Positions 8,280 through 16,525 of a stretch of DNA of 64,000 bases are shown one piece after another. The position numbers were made by a program, and so were the translations under genes. The notes under the pieces are model-generated. The model saw only the letters and a list, made by a program, of their open reading frames with translations. It had not been told where the DNA came from and made no database searches. Source of the DNA: DAOUKH01 sp964291475 (GTDB lineage: Bacteria > Chloroflexota > Dehalococcoidia > SHYB01); NCBI GenBank assembly GCA_964291475.2, contig OZ220066.1:62001-126000 (forward strand), given 5' to 3'. Each line of letters opens with the position of its first letter. The first letter of the stretch is position 1.

Positions 8280-9074
8280 CTAGCCGCCCGCCATCTGGGG
8301 CCGCGCCGAGGTGCAGCTGAGGCCGCCGTCGGCGTGGATGGTCTGGCCGGTGACGTAGCCGGCGCGGTCGGAGGCCAGCACGGCGACCAGGTAGCCGATG
8401 TCCTCCGGCTGCCCCGCCCGCCCGATGGGGATGACCGAGGCGTCCATCTCCGTCCGTCCCGAGTGCCCCAGCGCCTCCGGTGTGTTGATGGAGGCGGGAG
8501 AGACGCAGTTGACGCGGATGCCGTGCCGGGCGAGCTCGATGGCGAGCGTCTGGGTGTAGTGCATGATGCCGGCCTTGGAGGCGCCGTAGGGGGAGAGGCG
8601 GGCCGAGGCGCGCAGGCCGCTGATCGAGGCGATGTTGACGATGGTCCCCTTCACGCCGCGATCGACCATCGAGCGGGCCATCTCGCGGGAGCAGAGGTAG
8701 GTGGAGCGCAGGTTCTGGTTGACGACGTAGTCCCAGAATTCGAGCGACGACTCGACGACCAGCGCGGGGTGCTCCTGGCTCAAACCGCCGATGTTGCAGA
8801 CGCCGATGTCCAGGCCGCCGAGCTCGGACACAGTATCGGCGACCATCTGTCTTATCGCGTCCTCCGACCGCGCGTCGGCGGTGAGGGCGACGGCCCGGCG
8901 GCCCATGCCGCGGATCTTGTCGGCGACGCGCTCGGCCTTCTCCGCGTTGATGTCGACGATGGCCGCGTGGCAGCCGGCCTCGGCGAGCACGGTGGCGATC
9001 CCCTCGCCCATGCCCTGCCCCGCGCCGGTGACGAGACAGACCCTATCTTCCAGGCCGAGCAACGAGTCCGCCAT
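8280..9074 (-). CDS. Short-chain dehydrogenase/reductase (SDR)
   Basis: This 264-residue classical SDR has the NAD(P)-binding TGAGQGMG motif near the N-terminus, the catalytic serine in IVNIASISGL and the YGASKAG Tyr/Lys pair. It ends with the YVTGQTIHADGG motif seen in 3-oxoacyl-ACP reductase-like enzymes. NNAG is replaced by CNIGG. It likely oxidises or reduces a hydroxyl/carbonyl group on the pathway substrate. ATG 9074 follows an AGGAGG site. It lies between the UGSC partner gene (38-base gap) and the flavin monooxygenase (6-base gap) in the same operon. Confidence 0.88.
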   Translation of the reverse strand: MADSLLGLEDRVCLVTGAGQGMGEGIATVLAEAGCHAAIVDINAEKAERVADKIRGMGRRAVALTADARSEDAIRQMVADTVSELGGLDIGVCNIGGLSQEHPALVVESSLEFWDYVVNQNLRSTYLCSREMARSMVDRGVKGTIVNIASISGLRASARLSPYGASKAGIMHYTQTLAIELARHGIRVNCVSPASINTPEALGHSGRTEMDASVIPIGRAGQPEDIGYLVAVLASDRAGYVTGQTIHADGGLSCTSARPQMAGG

Positions 9075-9112
9075 GATTGCCTCCTAGCCTTCGCGTTCGT
9101 CTTGGGTGGGCG

Positions 9113-10171
9113 CTAGCGCACGATGGGGCGCGTCACCGCGTCCGTCTCCGCAAAGGAGTGGCACGCGATGGCGTGAAGCCCGCCGAGGCCGCCGTTGACG
9201 ATGATGAGGAACTGGTCCGGGTCCGCCGCCATGGGCACGACGCCGTTGACGATCCGCCCGCGCTCCTCCATGGGCCCGTGCAGCTCTTCGGGCCAGCGGT
9301 CGAGCGGGACCGCGCTGGTCTGCTCGAAGATGAACTGGCGCGCGTCCTCGACCGACCAGCCGTCGCGGGCGACGATGTAGGCGAAGTCGGGGCAGAGCGC
9401 GAGGAGCACCTGGGCCGACTCCAGCTTGCCGAGCACCATGTTGGTGGCCGAGCAGTCGATGGAGTGCGCGAGGACGGTCAGCAGGCCCGCCGCCGTCTTG
9501 CACGCGACGTCCTGCAGGTTGAGGGTGCCCTGCGCGCCGAAGACGGTGACCGCGTCCTGGCCTTCCGCGAGGCCCCGCTGGACGCTGAGCGCGGGCCACG
9601 GGCTCTGCTCCTCCCACTCGCCGACGCAGCCGGTGATCCGCAGGGGGTTGCCCATCGTGCTCTTGCTGACGATGCCCTCGATGGAGCCGCCCACGTTCCG
9701 CATGACCAGGCGCACGGCGCGCCCGATGGTGGTGTTGGCGCGGGCGTTGGCGCCGCCGAAGACGCTGTAGCCGCAGTTGATCTCCAGCTCGTTGCGGATT
9801 GGGCCGTTGACGATGACCAACTGGCCCACGCTGCTGGTGGTGGTGTTGAGGGCGTAGAGGTTGAACTGCGGGTCGGCGCAGGCCTCGATGGCGCTGACGA
9901 CGACCGGCATGTACTCCGGCTTGCAGCCCGCCATCACGGCGTTGATCGCGATCTTCTCGATGGTCGCCGGGGCGTTGTTGGGCGGGATGTTGGCGACGTT
10001 GTCCTGCGGCTCGCGGTTGACGCCGGCCATCATCCGCTTCACGCGCTCCGGGGTCGGCGGGATGATTGGCAGGCCGTCGATCCAGCCGAGGTCGGCGGCG
10101 CGCTCGTAGACGGCCTCGATCGAGTCGTCGTCGAGGGCGACGACCTCCGCCGTCAGGGTGGGGTCGGACAT
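9113..10171 (-). CDS. Conserved partner protein of the UGSC selenoprotein
   Basis: This 352-residue protein has no transmembrane segments. It opens with ERAADLGWIDGLPIIPPT and later has INAVMAGCKPEYMPVV, GPIRNELEINCGYSVFGG and RAVRLVMRNVGG. I recognise this as a conserved, functionally undefined family that occurs next to UGSC proteins, sometimes called from the DGLP-x-x-PPT motif; no reaction is established that I can cite. Conserved cysteines (MAGC, INCGY, ITGC, VACKT) could take part in thiol/selenol chemistry with the upstream protein. It begins nine bases after the selenoprotein stop, so the two are almost certainly translated together. Function beyond this pairing is not assignable. Confidence 0.72.
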   Translation of the reverse strand: MSDPTLTAEVVALDDDSIEAVYERAADLGWIDGLPIIPPTPERVKRMMAGVNREPQDNVANIPPNNAPATIEKIAINAVMAGCKPEYMPVVVSAIEACADPQFNLYALNTTTSSVGQLVIVNGPIRNELEINCGYSVFGGANARANTTIGRAVRLVMRNVGGSIEGIVSKSTMGNPLRITGCVGEWEEQSPWPALSVQRGLAEGQDAVTVFGAQGTLNLQDVACKTAAGLLTVLAHSIDCSATNMVLGKLESAQVLLALCPDFAYIVARDGWSVEDARQFIFEQTSAVPLDRWPEELHGPMEERGRIVNGVVPMAADPDQFLIIVNGGLGGLHAIACHSFAETDAVTRPIVR

Positions 10172-10180
10172 CGGGGCCTC

Positions 10181-10726
10181 CTAGGCGCTGGTCTCGCCGT
10201 CGGTCAGCGCCCTGGCCACGGCCTCGTACTTCTCCTTGGCCAGCGCCTTGATGTCGTCCTTGGGCAGCGGCTCGAAGGGGTGAGGCAGGACGACCATGGG
10301 GATGTCGCTGCGGTTGCGGGCGCGCAGCAGGCTCTCGGCCAGCTTGACGAACTCGGAGGTCACCATGAGGACCGTCGGCTTGCCCTGCTCGTTGACGCTA
10401 ATCGTGTCGTGGACACTCCACGCGGTGCAGGAGCCTCAGGCCGCGAGGCCGACGGCGACGGCGTCGACGCTGTCGACGAAGTCGGACAGCTCCTTCGCCC
10501 CGGCGGCGTCGGTCTGACTCCGGCTGGTGGGGTAGTAGTGCTTCACCTCGAGGGGCTCGTAGTTCTCCTTGAGGTGGGAGTCGACCTCGTTGCAAAAGAT
10601 ATCGAAGTTGGCCCAATCGACCCGGAAGCCGATCCGCTTCCCGTCGATGGTGTCGAGGGTGGGCGTCTCCGTCTTGTTGACCTTGGGCATGACGCCGGTG
10701 GGGTCGAGGAGCTCGATCTTGGCCAT
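10181..10726 (-). CDS. UGSC-motif selenoprotein (TGA read as selenocysteine)
   Basis: From ATG 10726, after an AAAGGAAG site, the frame reads 96 codons, meets TGA at 10438-10436, and continues in the same frame for 84 more sense codons to the stop at 10181. The residues around the TGA are VGLAA-U-GSCT, so the TGA occupies the first place of a UGSC motif, with selenocysteine at residue 97 and cysteine at 100. UGSC-containing proteins are a selenoprotein family known from marine metagenomes; cysteine homologs occur, and the CxxC-like spacing suggests redox activity. The residues after the TGA (VHDTISVNEQGKPTVLMVTS) look like normal conserved coding sequence. A SECIS-like hairpin follows the TGA. 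It is the first gene of a five-gene operon. The alternative, two small genes separated by a stop, would leave the second without a start or ribosome site. Confidence 0.88.
10408..10422 (-). promoter_or_regulatory. Bacterial SECIS-like hairpin in the UGSC gene
   Basis: On the minus strand CGTGGA-GTG-TCCACG forms a perfect 6-bp stem with a three-base loop. The loop begins 20 bases after the UGA and starts with G. This fits the published bacterial SECIS model (small apical loop, G in its first two bases, 16-37 bases from the UGA), where it would bind SelB with Sec-tRNA. Confidence 0.8.
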
Positions 10727-10941
10727 GACGCTTCCTTTCGGGCCGCCGAACGCAGCCTCGCCGGATATGGCCAGATGTTACGTGGTATCGGGAGCGGCGG
10801 CAACAGCGGGGACGGGGGTGGGGGTGAATGACGGTTGGATGACCGTTGGTGGTTGTTGGGGGGCCCCTCATCTCAATCTTCTCCCGGCGGGAGAAGAGGC
10901 AAGAGGCATAGGAGTCCCAGGGCGCAACCCCGAAAAAAAGG

Positions 10942-11228
10942 ATGGAGTTGGGGAGCGTCCGCCGCGCCACGGCGTCGGCGCGGCGGACGCGGGCCCGGCG
11001 GGGGTTACCGCGCCGGGCCGCTTCTCCAAACTCATCCTCACAACTCCGTCATGGCCTTGCCGGTCCCTAGGAGACCGGCCATGGGGAGTTCTTTGAGGCG
11101 TCCGCTGAGGTCAGCGGGCCTCACGCAGCGCTAAGGGTCAGCGCTTGGTGCGCCTCCACGCCGGAGCCTCCCGAAGGGACTTCGGCGCGCCCGTGGCTTT
11201 TTTTGAGGAGGCTTCCCTCGGGAAGCGC
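10942..11228. other. Hairpin-dense intergenic region, candidate structured RNA or palindromic element
   Basis: Successive hairpins fill this stretch. GGATG...GGGGAG (10942-10957) can pair with CTTCTCC...CATCC (11023-11039), closing a three-way junction around a 14-bp perfect hairpin (10957-10970 with 10979-10992) and a 9-bp hairpin (10994-11002 with 11013-11021). A segmented stem follows (11044-11092, core CCGGTC/GACCGG), then stems at 11097-11124, 11129-11147, 11173-11187 and 11213-11228. T7 lies at 11200-11206 on the plus strand and at about 10935-10941 on the minus strand, so direction is unclear. No known RNA family matched by eye. The flanks 10727-10941 and 11229-11330 hold no gene I can support. 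Confidence 0.5.
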
Positions 11229-11330
11229 CGTCTGCGTTTTGGCCAAGGCGCCGGTCGGGCTGGTTTCGCATGGGGAGATGGTAGGGGACGGGGGCGGGCA
11301 TGGGGAAGGGGCGGGTGTCGGTGGGGGGCG

Positions 11331-12287
11331 CTATGGGTTGCCCTCTTCTAGCAGTGGGCCGTCTCCGATGCGTGCGCTGATTCGCTTGGCGAGGGCATCC
11401 CGCAGCTCTTCGGGCGTTTCCCACACGATGTGGTTGTACTGCCGGGTATCAAAAGCCAGCTCGTCGACCATGTCCTTCCGGCAGGTATGGATGACGGGAA
11501 TGCCCAGGCCATATGCGAAGCCTGCCTCAAAGTAAACGCCGCCGCGCGCTCCGTCTTCACCTTGTGTGAAGTCAGCTACTAGGAAGCGGGAGCGTCTGAT
11601 TCCGGCAATGATTGCATCGTCGATCTTCTGGACATCTTGTTCCTGGTCGATACGTAAGGGCCTGTATCCAGCGTCTTGCACACCAGGTTCGACCCCCCGC
11701 CTGTAGGCATCCAGTAGGCTTTCGTCGAACCACATGGCGACGAATGCCTGCGCCGAATCGGTATTGGCCTTGTGCTCTTCGATGTAGCGATGGCCATCTA
11801 CGGTGACCCTAACGATATGGCTCCGACCTGGTTGTTCCAGCCAGCCGACTTCCCTCAGATAGTCCAGAAGATATTCGACTTCTTCCCATTTTGTTGACTC
11901 AGAGTGCGCGTACGCTCGCCACACCGTTTCGCGTTCCTGAATCAACTTGAAAAGAGTGCTAACTGATTCGGTACGATGAGCTATATACCTGAGCAATCGA
12001 GTAGCACGTTCGAAGGGCGAGAGAGGCGGCTTAACCTCGATACGTTGCAAGATGTCTTTGCTGATTCGTGGTTGAATGACTCCTTGGGAGCGCTGATCGA
12101 CAAGCCACGTTGTTAGCCGTGCCTTCTGTTCGTCGCTCAGTGCGCTGAGCCAGTGCTTTAACTCCAGGTCACCAATGTAGCCCCCGTCTGCCCTGGGAGA
12201 ATTCGCAAAACCTGCGCTGTGTCGGCCGTCCGTAAAGTAGCCGGCCGCCGGATGCCCAGGCCAGATGAAGCAATCCGAGTTAGACAT
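11331..12287 (-). CDS. Nucleoside 2-deoxyribosyltransferase-like domain protein
   Basis: The C-terminal third (from AQAFVAMWFDESLLDAYRRG onward) has the fold pattern of the nucleoside 2-deoxyribosyltransferase/TIR-like group: FVAMWF first strand, Asp-rich middle (KIDDAIIAGIRRSRFLVADFT) and the YFEAGFAYGLGIPVI block with a candidate catalytic Glu. Such domains break N-glycosidic bonds; many in standalone proteins are suspected immune effectors that use nucleotides or NAD. The first 180 residues are helical, with DDLELKHW- and RLLRYIAHR-like stretches of unknown role. ATG 12287 with GGAGAGG upstream is preferred to ATG 12356, which adds 23 unlikely residues. It stands alone on the minus strand, so context gives no pathway. 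Enzymatic activity is not assured. Confidence 0.68.
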   Translation of the reverse strand: MSNSDCFIWPGHPAAGYFTDGRHSAGFANSPRADGGYIGDLELKHWLSALSDEQKARLTTWLVDQRSQGVIQPRISKDILQRIEVKPPLSPFERATRLLRYIAHRTESVSTLFKLIQERETVWRAYAHSESTKWEEVEYLLDYLREVGWLEQPGRSHIVRVTVDGHRYIEEHKANTDSAQAFVAMWFDESLLDAYRRGVEPGVQDAGYRPLRIDQEQDVQKIDDAIIAGIRRSRFLVADFTQGEDGARGGVYFEAGFAYGLGIPVIHTCRKDMVDELAFDTRQYNHIVWETPEELRDALAKRISARIGDGPLLEEGNP

Positions 12288-12410
12288 TGTGGCCCTCTCC
12301 GTTCGCCAAAGCCCGCTGGGGATGGGTGACGTGTACGTCGCCAGCCTATTATGCAAGCCATTTCCTCCACGGTGAGTAGGATTAGGCTTCGACGGCGTTG
12401 GCGCGCCCCT

Positions 12411-12720
12411 CCCCGCCCCGGCCCTCTCTCAGTCTCCCCCAGCGGAGACCTTTGCGTAACCTTGGGCCGAGTAAAGAGCAGCGCCCTGCGGGCGCTCGCG
12501 CGCCTGGCGGCGCGCGCCCTCTCTCACATCTCCCCCAGAGGGGGAGAGGGAAGAACCGCCCCGCTCCGCCCGTTTCCCAGCCATCGGCGGGAGTTGAGCA
12601 AGTTGAGCAAAGGTCTCCAGCGGGGGAGAGGCCGGAGGGCGCCCACGAGGGGCGCCCGTACAGGGGCCCCGCCGCGCCCCGCCCTCACCCCAACCCTCTC
12701 CCAGCGGGAGAGGGGGGAAG
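12411..12720. repeat. Cluster of palindromic CCCTCTC/GAGAGGG repeats
   Basis: The 518-base gap before the diiron gene holds several copies of a repeat of the form CCCTCTCTCA...CTCCCCC-AG-GGGGGAG; the clearest copy is 12517-12550, with others around 12420-12450 and 12685-12716. A second type, GGGCGCCCACGAGGGGCGCCC, is at about 12637-12657. The same families recur at 22.7, 25.8, 31.5 and 33.2 kb. They resemble REP-type elements and contain no plausible gene. Confidence 0.65.
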
Positions 12721-12805
12721 ACAGCCCCCGCCGTCTAGCGTTGTGCCTGCCTTGGCCGGTATGCTAGGAGGGCCCCGGAGGGGAGCCTTCGAAGGAGCGT
12801 GGCTC

Positions 12806-13972
12806 ATGGCGTATAGCCCACCTACTCTTGCGGAGTCGACGGAGCGGATTCTCAACCTGCCGCAGGTGAAGCGGTGGAAGGCGGGCGATTACGAGCCCGG
12901 CCCGTGGTTCACCGATGACCCGATCGGTGGGGAGTCGTGGGGGTCGTGGGGACGGCAGTTCGAGCCGACACGGCGCGGGGTGACGTTCTTCGAGACGAAC
13001 CGCGCGCGCCCCGACCTGATACCGGAGGAGGGCGCCGGCGCCGACCGCGAGGTCGCCTTCGCGGCGTCGGACCCGCGCTTTGCGTACCAGATGGGCAACA
13101 AGTACGAGGTCTGGTCGGACAACCTCGAGAGCCTGCTCGACGAGGCGCTGTCGCGGCAGTGGAGCGCGACGAGCGACATCCCCTGGGGCGACCTCGAGCC
13201 GTTGCCGGAGGAGCTGGAGCGGTCGGTCTGCCAGTTCGTCTGCTTCCTGCACGCGGTCGAGTTCACGCCGTCGGACCACCTGCCGACGTACATGTCGCGG
13301 ATCGACCCGTCCTTCCCCGAGGCGCGGATGTTCCTCTCGACGCAGTGCGTCGACGAGTCGCGGCACATGGAGGTCTTCGTCAAGCGGATGTTCGCCAACG
13401 GCGGCGGGCCCGGCGTCGACCCCACGGCGGAGGGCATCCTGCAGACGACGCCGGACACGATGGCGCTGCCGTCGGAGACGACGCGCAAGGTCATTCCGTC
13501 GCGGCCGTGGATGGACTTCCTCGCCTACTCCTATCACGTGCAGATCCTCGGCGAGGCGGTGGTGCTCGACCTCTTCCGCTTCGGCGAGTTCCTGGGCCGG
13601 AACAACTGCGATAAGCAGATCTTCCGCCGCGTGATGCAGGACGAGGCGCGGCACGTCTCCTACGGCACGCTGCACCTCAAGTACTTCCTGGAGAACGCGC
13701 CCAAGGACAAGCGCGACGAGGCCTTCGAGCTGGTGAACTACCTGGCCGCGGTCGGCGAGGCCGGGGCGACGGGCTTCAACCTGCTCATCGCGCCCAGCCT
13801 GATCGAGCCGTGGGCGGTGCTCGCCGCCGGCGGCACGGCGAACATGGAGAAGGGCTGGGAGGCCTACCGCGAGTTCTGGGCCGTGGTCGTCGAGAACTAC
13901 CTGAAGCGCATGGATCTGGCCGGCGTGCCCCGCTGGGACAAGTGCCTGCTCCCTCGCGAGGCCCCCTTCTAG
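12806..13972 (+). CDS. Ferritin-like diiron oxygenase-type protein (complete ligand set)
   Basis: This 388-residue protein has the four-helix diiron pattern. The likely ligands are Glu152 (HAVEFTPSD), Glu184 and His187 (VDESRHMEV), Glu250 (LGEAVVLD), and Glu280 and His283 (QDEARHVSY), which matches the E, ExxH, E, ExxH layout of ribonucleotide reductase R2-like and bacterial multicomponent-type oxygenases. It would activate O2 to oxidise an organic substrate; the substrate is not known. ATG 12806 follows AAGGAG. It is followed 25 bases later by a paralog (13998-15230) that aligns along its whole length but lacks three ligands, suggesting a two-subunit enzyme. Two amidohydrolases follow on the same strand. 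Confidence 0.82.
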   Translation: MAYSPPTLAESTERILNLPQVKRWKAGDYEPGPWFTDDPIGGESWGSWGRQFEPTRRGVTFFETNRARPDLIPEEGAGADREVAFAASDPRFAYQMGNKYEVWSDNLESLLDEALSRQWSATSDIPWGDLEPLPEELERSVCQFVCFLHAVEFTPSDHLPTYMSRIDPSFPEARMFLSTQCVDESRHMEVFVKRMFANGGGPGVDPTAEGILQTTPDTMALPSETTRKVIPSRPWMDFLAYSYHVQILGEAVVLDLFRFGEFLGRNNCDKQIFRRVMQDEARHVSYGTLHLKYFLENAPKDKRDEAFELVNYLAAVGEAGATGFNLLIAPSLIEPWAVLAAGGTANMEKGWEAYREFWAVVVENYLKRMDLAGVPRWDKCLLPREAPF

Positions 13973-13997
13973 GCGCCGCCGCCCGCGGGACAGAGCC

Positions 13998-15230
13998 ATG
14001 GCCGAACGCAAACGCGAGCCCCAGCGCGTCGACATCTACCGCACGCGCCCCATCGAAATCGACCCCCTGCCCACCGCGGAGGAGATCGCCGAGAAGCTCG
14101 ACCAGCACCCGCAGGCGGTCAAGATCCGCGAGGGCCGGTTCAGCGATTGGATCGGCAAGCCGCTGAGCGAGGGCATCTGGACGGCGTGGGGCATGAAGGC
14201 GCGGGTGGACGAGCGCGGCCTGACGTGGAGCGCGGTCAACGAGATCAGCCACATCGGCGACCCGCCCGAGGTCGGCGAGCCGCACCTGACGCAGGTCCGC
14301 TACGTGAAGTCGTACCCGCTGCTGCCCGAGGACCTGCGGGAGAAGATGTCGCCCAAGTGGGGCGGCCACCGCGAGATCGAGTACAAGTACGAGGTGTGGT
14401 CGGACGAGACGCCGGCCTTGGTCGAGGAGGCCCTGTCGCGCCGCTGGTACGCGGGCCGCGACATCGCCTGGAAGGAAATGGCGCCGCTCCCCGACGGCTT
14501 GGAGCGCGCCTTCGACCAGTTCCTCACCTATCTCATCCAGTGCCAGTTCCTCTGCTCCGACGTGATCGGCCCCTACATCGGGCGGATCAGCTACGGCTTC
14601 CCCGAGGTGAAGAGCATCCTCGCCTACGAGATGTTCGACTACAACGTCCACGCCGGGATGCTCCGCAAACGGGCGATCTCGAACGGCGGCGGCATCGGCG
14701 CCTACGTGGACGGCGTTGACGCGGGGCTCGTCGAGGTCTGCAACGCGGCGTCGAACCGCTTCGAGGGCGAGGTCGAGCGCGACCTGAACGCCGTCGTGCT
14801 CGCCCTGCAGGTCTTCTTCAACGGCGTCGTCCTGGAGATGCTGCGGCTCGGCGAGGCGGCCGCGCGGACGGACTTCGACCGCGGCCTCCTCGCCCGCATG
14901 GTGCAGGACGAGGCGCGGCACGTCTCGTGGGGCTGCTCGCGGCTCCGCTATTACCTCGACCACTGCCCCGACCGCGAGGCGGCGGCGCTCCACCTCCACG
15001 AAATCGCCGACCGGTTGGAGTCGGAGCAGACGGCGAACCACCTGCTCAACCCCAAGGTGCTGGAACCGCTCGCCATCCTGCTCGGCGGCGGCCCCGAGAG
15101 CATCGACCGGGGCTGGGACGTCCTCCGCGAGTTCTGGCCGCAGATCGCCGGACGCTACGAGGCGAGGATGGCCGGCATCGGCCTCCCGCGCGAGGGCCGC
15201 TGCCACATCCCCCGCACCGCGCCGTTCTAG
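13998..15230 (+). CDS. Ferritin-like diiron paralog with degenerate metal site
   Basis: This 410-residue protein aligns with the preceding gene (shared YKYEVWSD, PEV/PEA, NGGG, QDEARHVSWG and C-terminal GWDVLREFW). At the ligand positions, Glu152 becomes Gln183 (IQCQFLCSD), Glu184 becomes Tyr215 (FDYNVHAG), and Glu250 becomes Asn275 (FFNGVVLE). His218, Glu305 and His308 are kept. It has an extra N-terminal segment of about 30 residues. A full diiron centre cannot form, so it may bind one metal or act as a structural partner of the active paralog, as seen in some heteromeric diiron systems. The alternative is a novel cofactor site with the Tyr near the metal. Coding appears intact, so it is under selection. 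Confidence 0.78.
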   Translation: MAERKREPQRVDIYRTRPIEIDPLPTAEEIAEKLDQHPQAVKIREGRFSDWIGKPLSEGIWTAWGMKARVDERGLTWSAVNEISHIGDPPEVGEPHLTQVRYVKSYPLLPEDLREKMSPKWGGHREIEYKYEVWSDETPALVEEALSRRWYAGRDIAWKEMAPLPDGLERAFDQFLTYLIQCQFLCSDVIGPYIGRISYGFPEVKSILAYEMFDYNVHAGMLRKRAISNGGGIGAYVDGVDAGLVEVCNAASNRFEGEVERDLNAVVLALQVFFNGVVLEMLRLGEAAARTDFDRGLLARMVQDEARHVSWGCSRLRYYLDHCPDREAAALHLHEIADRLESEQTANHLLNPKVLEPLAILLGGGPESIDRGWDVLREFWPQIAGRYEARMAGIGLPREGRCHIPRTAPF

Positions 15231-15359
15231 GCGCGGGTCGGCCCAGCTTCGGGCTGACGCGGACGGCTTCCCCCTTCCGTCGTGGTTTACCGTGCCGGAT
15301 TATGCTACTCTCTGGGCGCACGCGGGCGCGCGACCCGGCCCGCAAACCAGGAGGATGCC

Positions 15360-16490
15360 GTGGGCTACCCCTACAAGAGAATCGACGTAGATTCCCACAT
15401 CCAAGAGAAACCCAACACGTGGACGAGCCGCATGTCGAAGGAGAAGTGGGGCGACCGGATTCCCCACATTCGCCAGGGGCCCGAGCGCGATGAGTGGTGG
15501 GTCGACGGCAAGCCGACGGGCTACCTCTCGACCTGCCCCGCCGTCATGCCCGACCGCGTCACCAACCCCCACCGCTGGGACATGATCCCGCCGTCGGTCT
15601 ACGTCGCCGAGGAGCGCATGAAGGCGATGGACTCGGAGGGGACCGACTGCCAGGTGATGTACGCCAACACCACCGGCGTCTCCGGCGACCGCTTCCAGGG
15701 GCTCGACCCCGAGTTCGAGGCGGCGTGCGTCCGGGTCTACAACGACTACCAGACCGAGGAGTGGGTCAACGTCAACCCGAACCGGTTCGTGGCCCTCACC
15801 GTCCCCGTCTACTACTCGATGGAGAAGACGCTGGAGGAGGTCCACCACAACGCGAAGAACGGCCACCGGGGCGTGATGCTGGTGGGGACGCCGCACACCC
15901 GCGGCCTGGAGAACTACAGCTCGCCCTACTGGGAGCCGCTGTGGCAGACGATCGTCGACCTCGACCTCGTCCTCACCGTCCACGGCTCGGGCGCGGCGCC
16001 GCAGAGCATGCGTATCGAGAAGCACGCCACGCAGGAGCACCGCCGCAACGACGCCGCGCTCGCCGCCGCCGGGTTCAGCATCCAGCCGCAGTACTTCGCC
16101 AACTTCCTGTTCGCCGGCGTCTTTGACCGCTATCCGACGCTCACCCTCGTCGCTGCCGAGACCGGCATCGGCTGGCTTCCCTGGCTGCTTGAGTCCTGCG
16201 ACTACGCCTGGGAGCAGGGGCAGCTGTGGAACCAGGGACTCCCCACCCGCCCTACCGACCTCTTCCGGCAGCACTGCTACGTCGACTTCTGGTATGAGCG
16301 CTCGGCGGTGGACCACTACCGCCACGTCATCGGCGTCGACCGGATCATGTGGGAGACGGACTTCCCGCACCCGACGTCGCTGTGGCCCAACACCAACGAG
16401 TTCGTTGAGAAGGCGTTCCAGAACGTGCCGGAGGAGGAGCAGTACCAGATTCTGGTGGAGAACCCGAAGAAGGTCTTCAAGCTCAACTAA
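15360..16490 (+). CDS. Amidohydrolase-family (PF04909) protein
   Basis: This 376-residue protein starts with IDVDSHIQEKPNTW, a DxH-type metal motif of the amidohydrolase 2 family, and has VHGSGAAP, the VAAETGIGWLPWLLE strand and MWETDFPHPTSLWPN with the final metal Asp. These enzymes hydrolyse or decarboxylate aromatic and related acids in a metal-dependent TIM barrel. GTG 15360 with an AGGAGG site eight bases upstream is the likely start; the in-frame ATG at 15282 adds an unrelated stretch. It is followed by a shorter paralog. Relatives include 2-amino-3-carboxymuconate-6-semialdehyde decarboxylase; hydrolase versus decarboxylase is not resolved. Confidence 0.83.
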   Translation: MGYPYKRIDVDSHIQEKPNTWTSRMSKEKWGDRIPHIRQGPERDEWWVDGKPTGYLSTCPAVMPDRVTNPHRWDMIPPSVYVAEERMKAMDSEGTDCQVMYANTTGVSGDRFQGLDPEFEAACVRVYNDYQTEEWVNVNPNRFVALTVPVYYSMEKTLEEVHHNAKNGHRGVMLVGTPHTRGLENYSSPYWEPLWQTIVDLDLVLTVHGSGAAPQSMRIEKHATQEHRRNDAALAAAGFSIQPQYFANFLFAGVFDRYPTLTLVAAETGIGWLPWLLESCDYAWEQGQLWNQGLPTRPTDLFRQHCYVDFWYERSAVDHYRHVIGVDRIMWETDFPHPTSLWPNTNEFVEKAFQNVPEEEQYQILVENPKKVFKLN

Positions 16491-16525
16491 CGGCGCGGCC
16501 GGCCGCCGCCGAAGGGACGCGACTC

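Noticed and set aside
7383..10831. Long plus-strand open frames opposite the UGSC operon
   Set aside because: They lie opposite well-supported genes with clear motifs and ribosome sites and have no recognisable motifs themselves.
10993..11022. Resemblance of GGTTACCGCG to a T-box antiterminator bulge
   Set aside because: The TGG needed to bind the tRNA end is absent, and no aminoacyl-tRNA synthetase or amino acid gene is nearby.
11062..11085. Resemblance of CCCTAGGAGACCGGCC to the B12 box of a cobalamin riboswitch
   Set aside because: Only this short piece matches; the GGGAA and GCCACTG core elements are missing, the piece is explained by a CCGGTC/GACCGG hairpin, and no plus-strand gene follows.
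12411..12720. CRISPR array
   Set aside because: Repeats are palindromic, irregularly spaced and without unique spacers of constant length; no cas genes.
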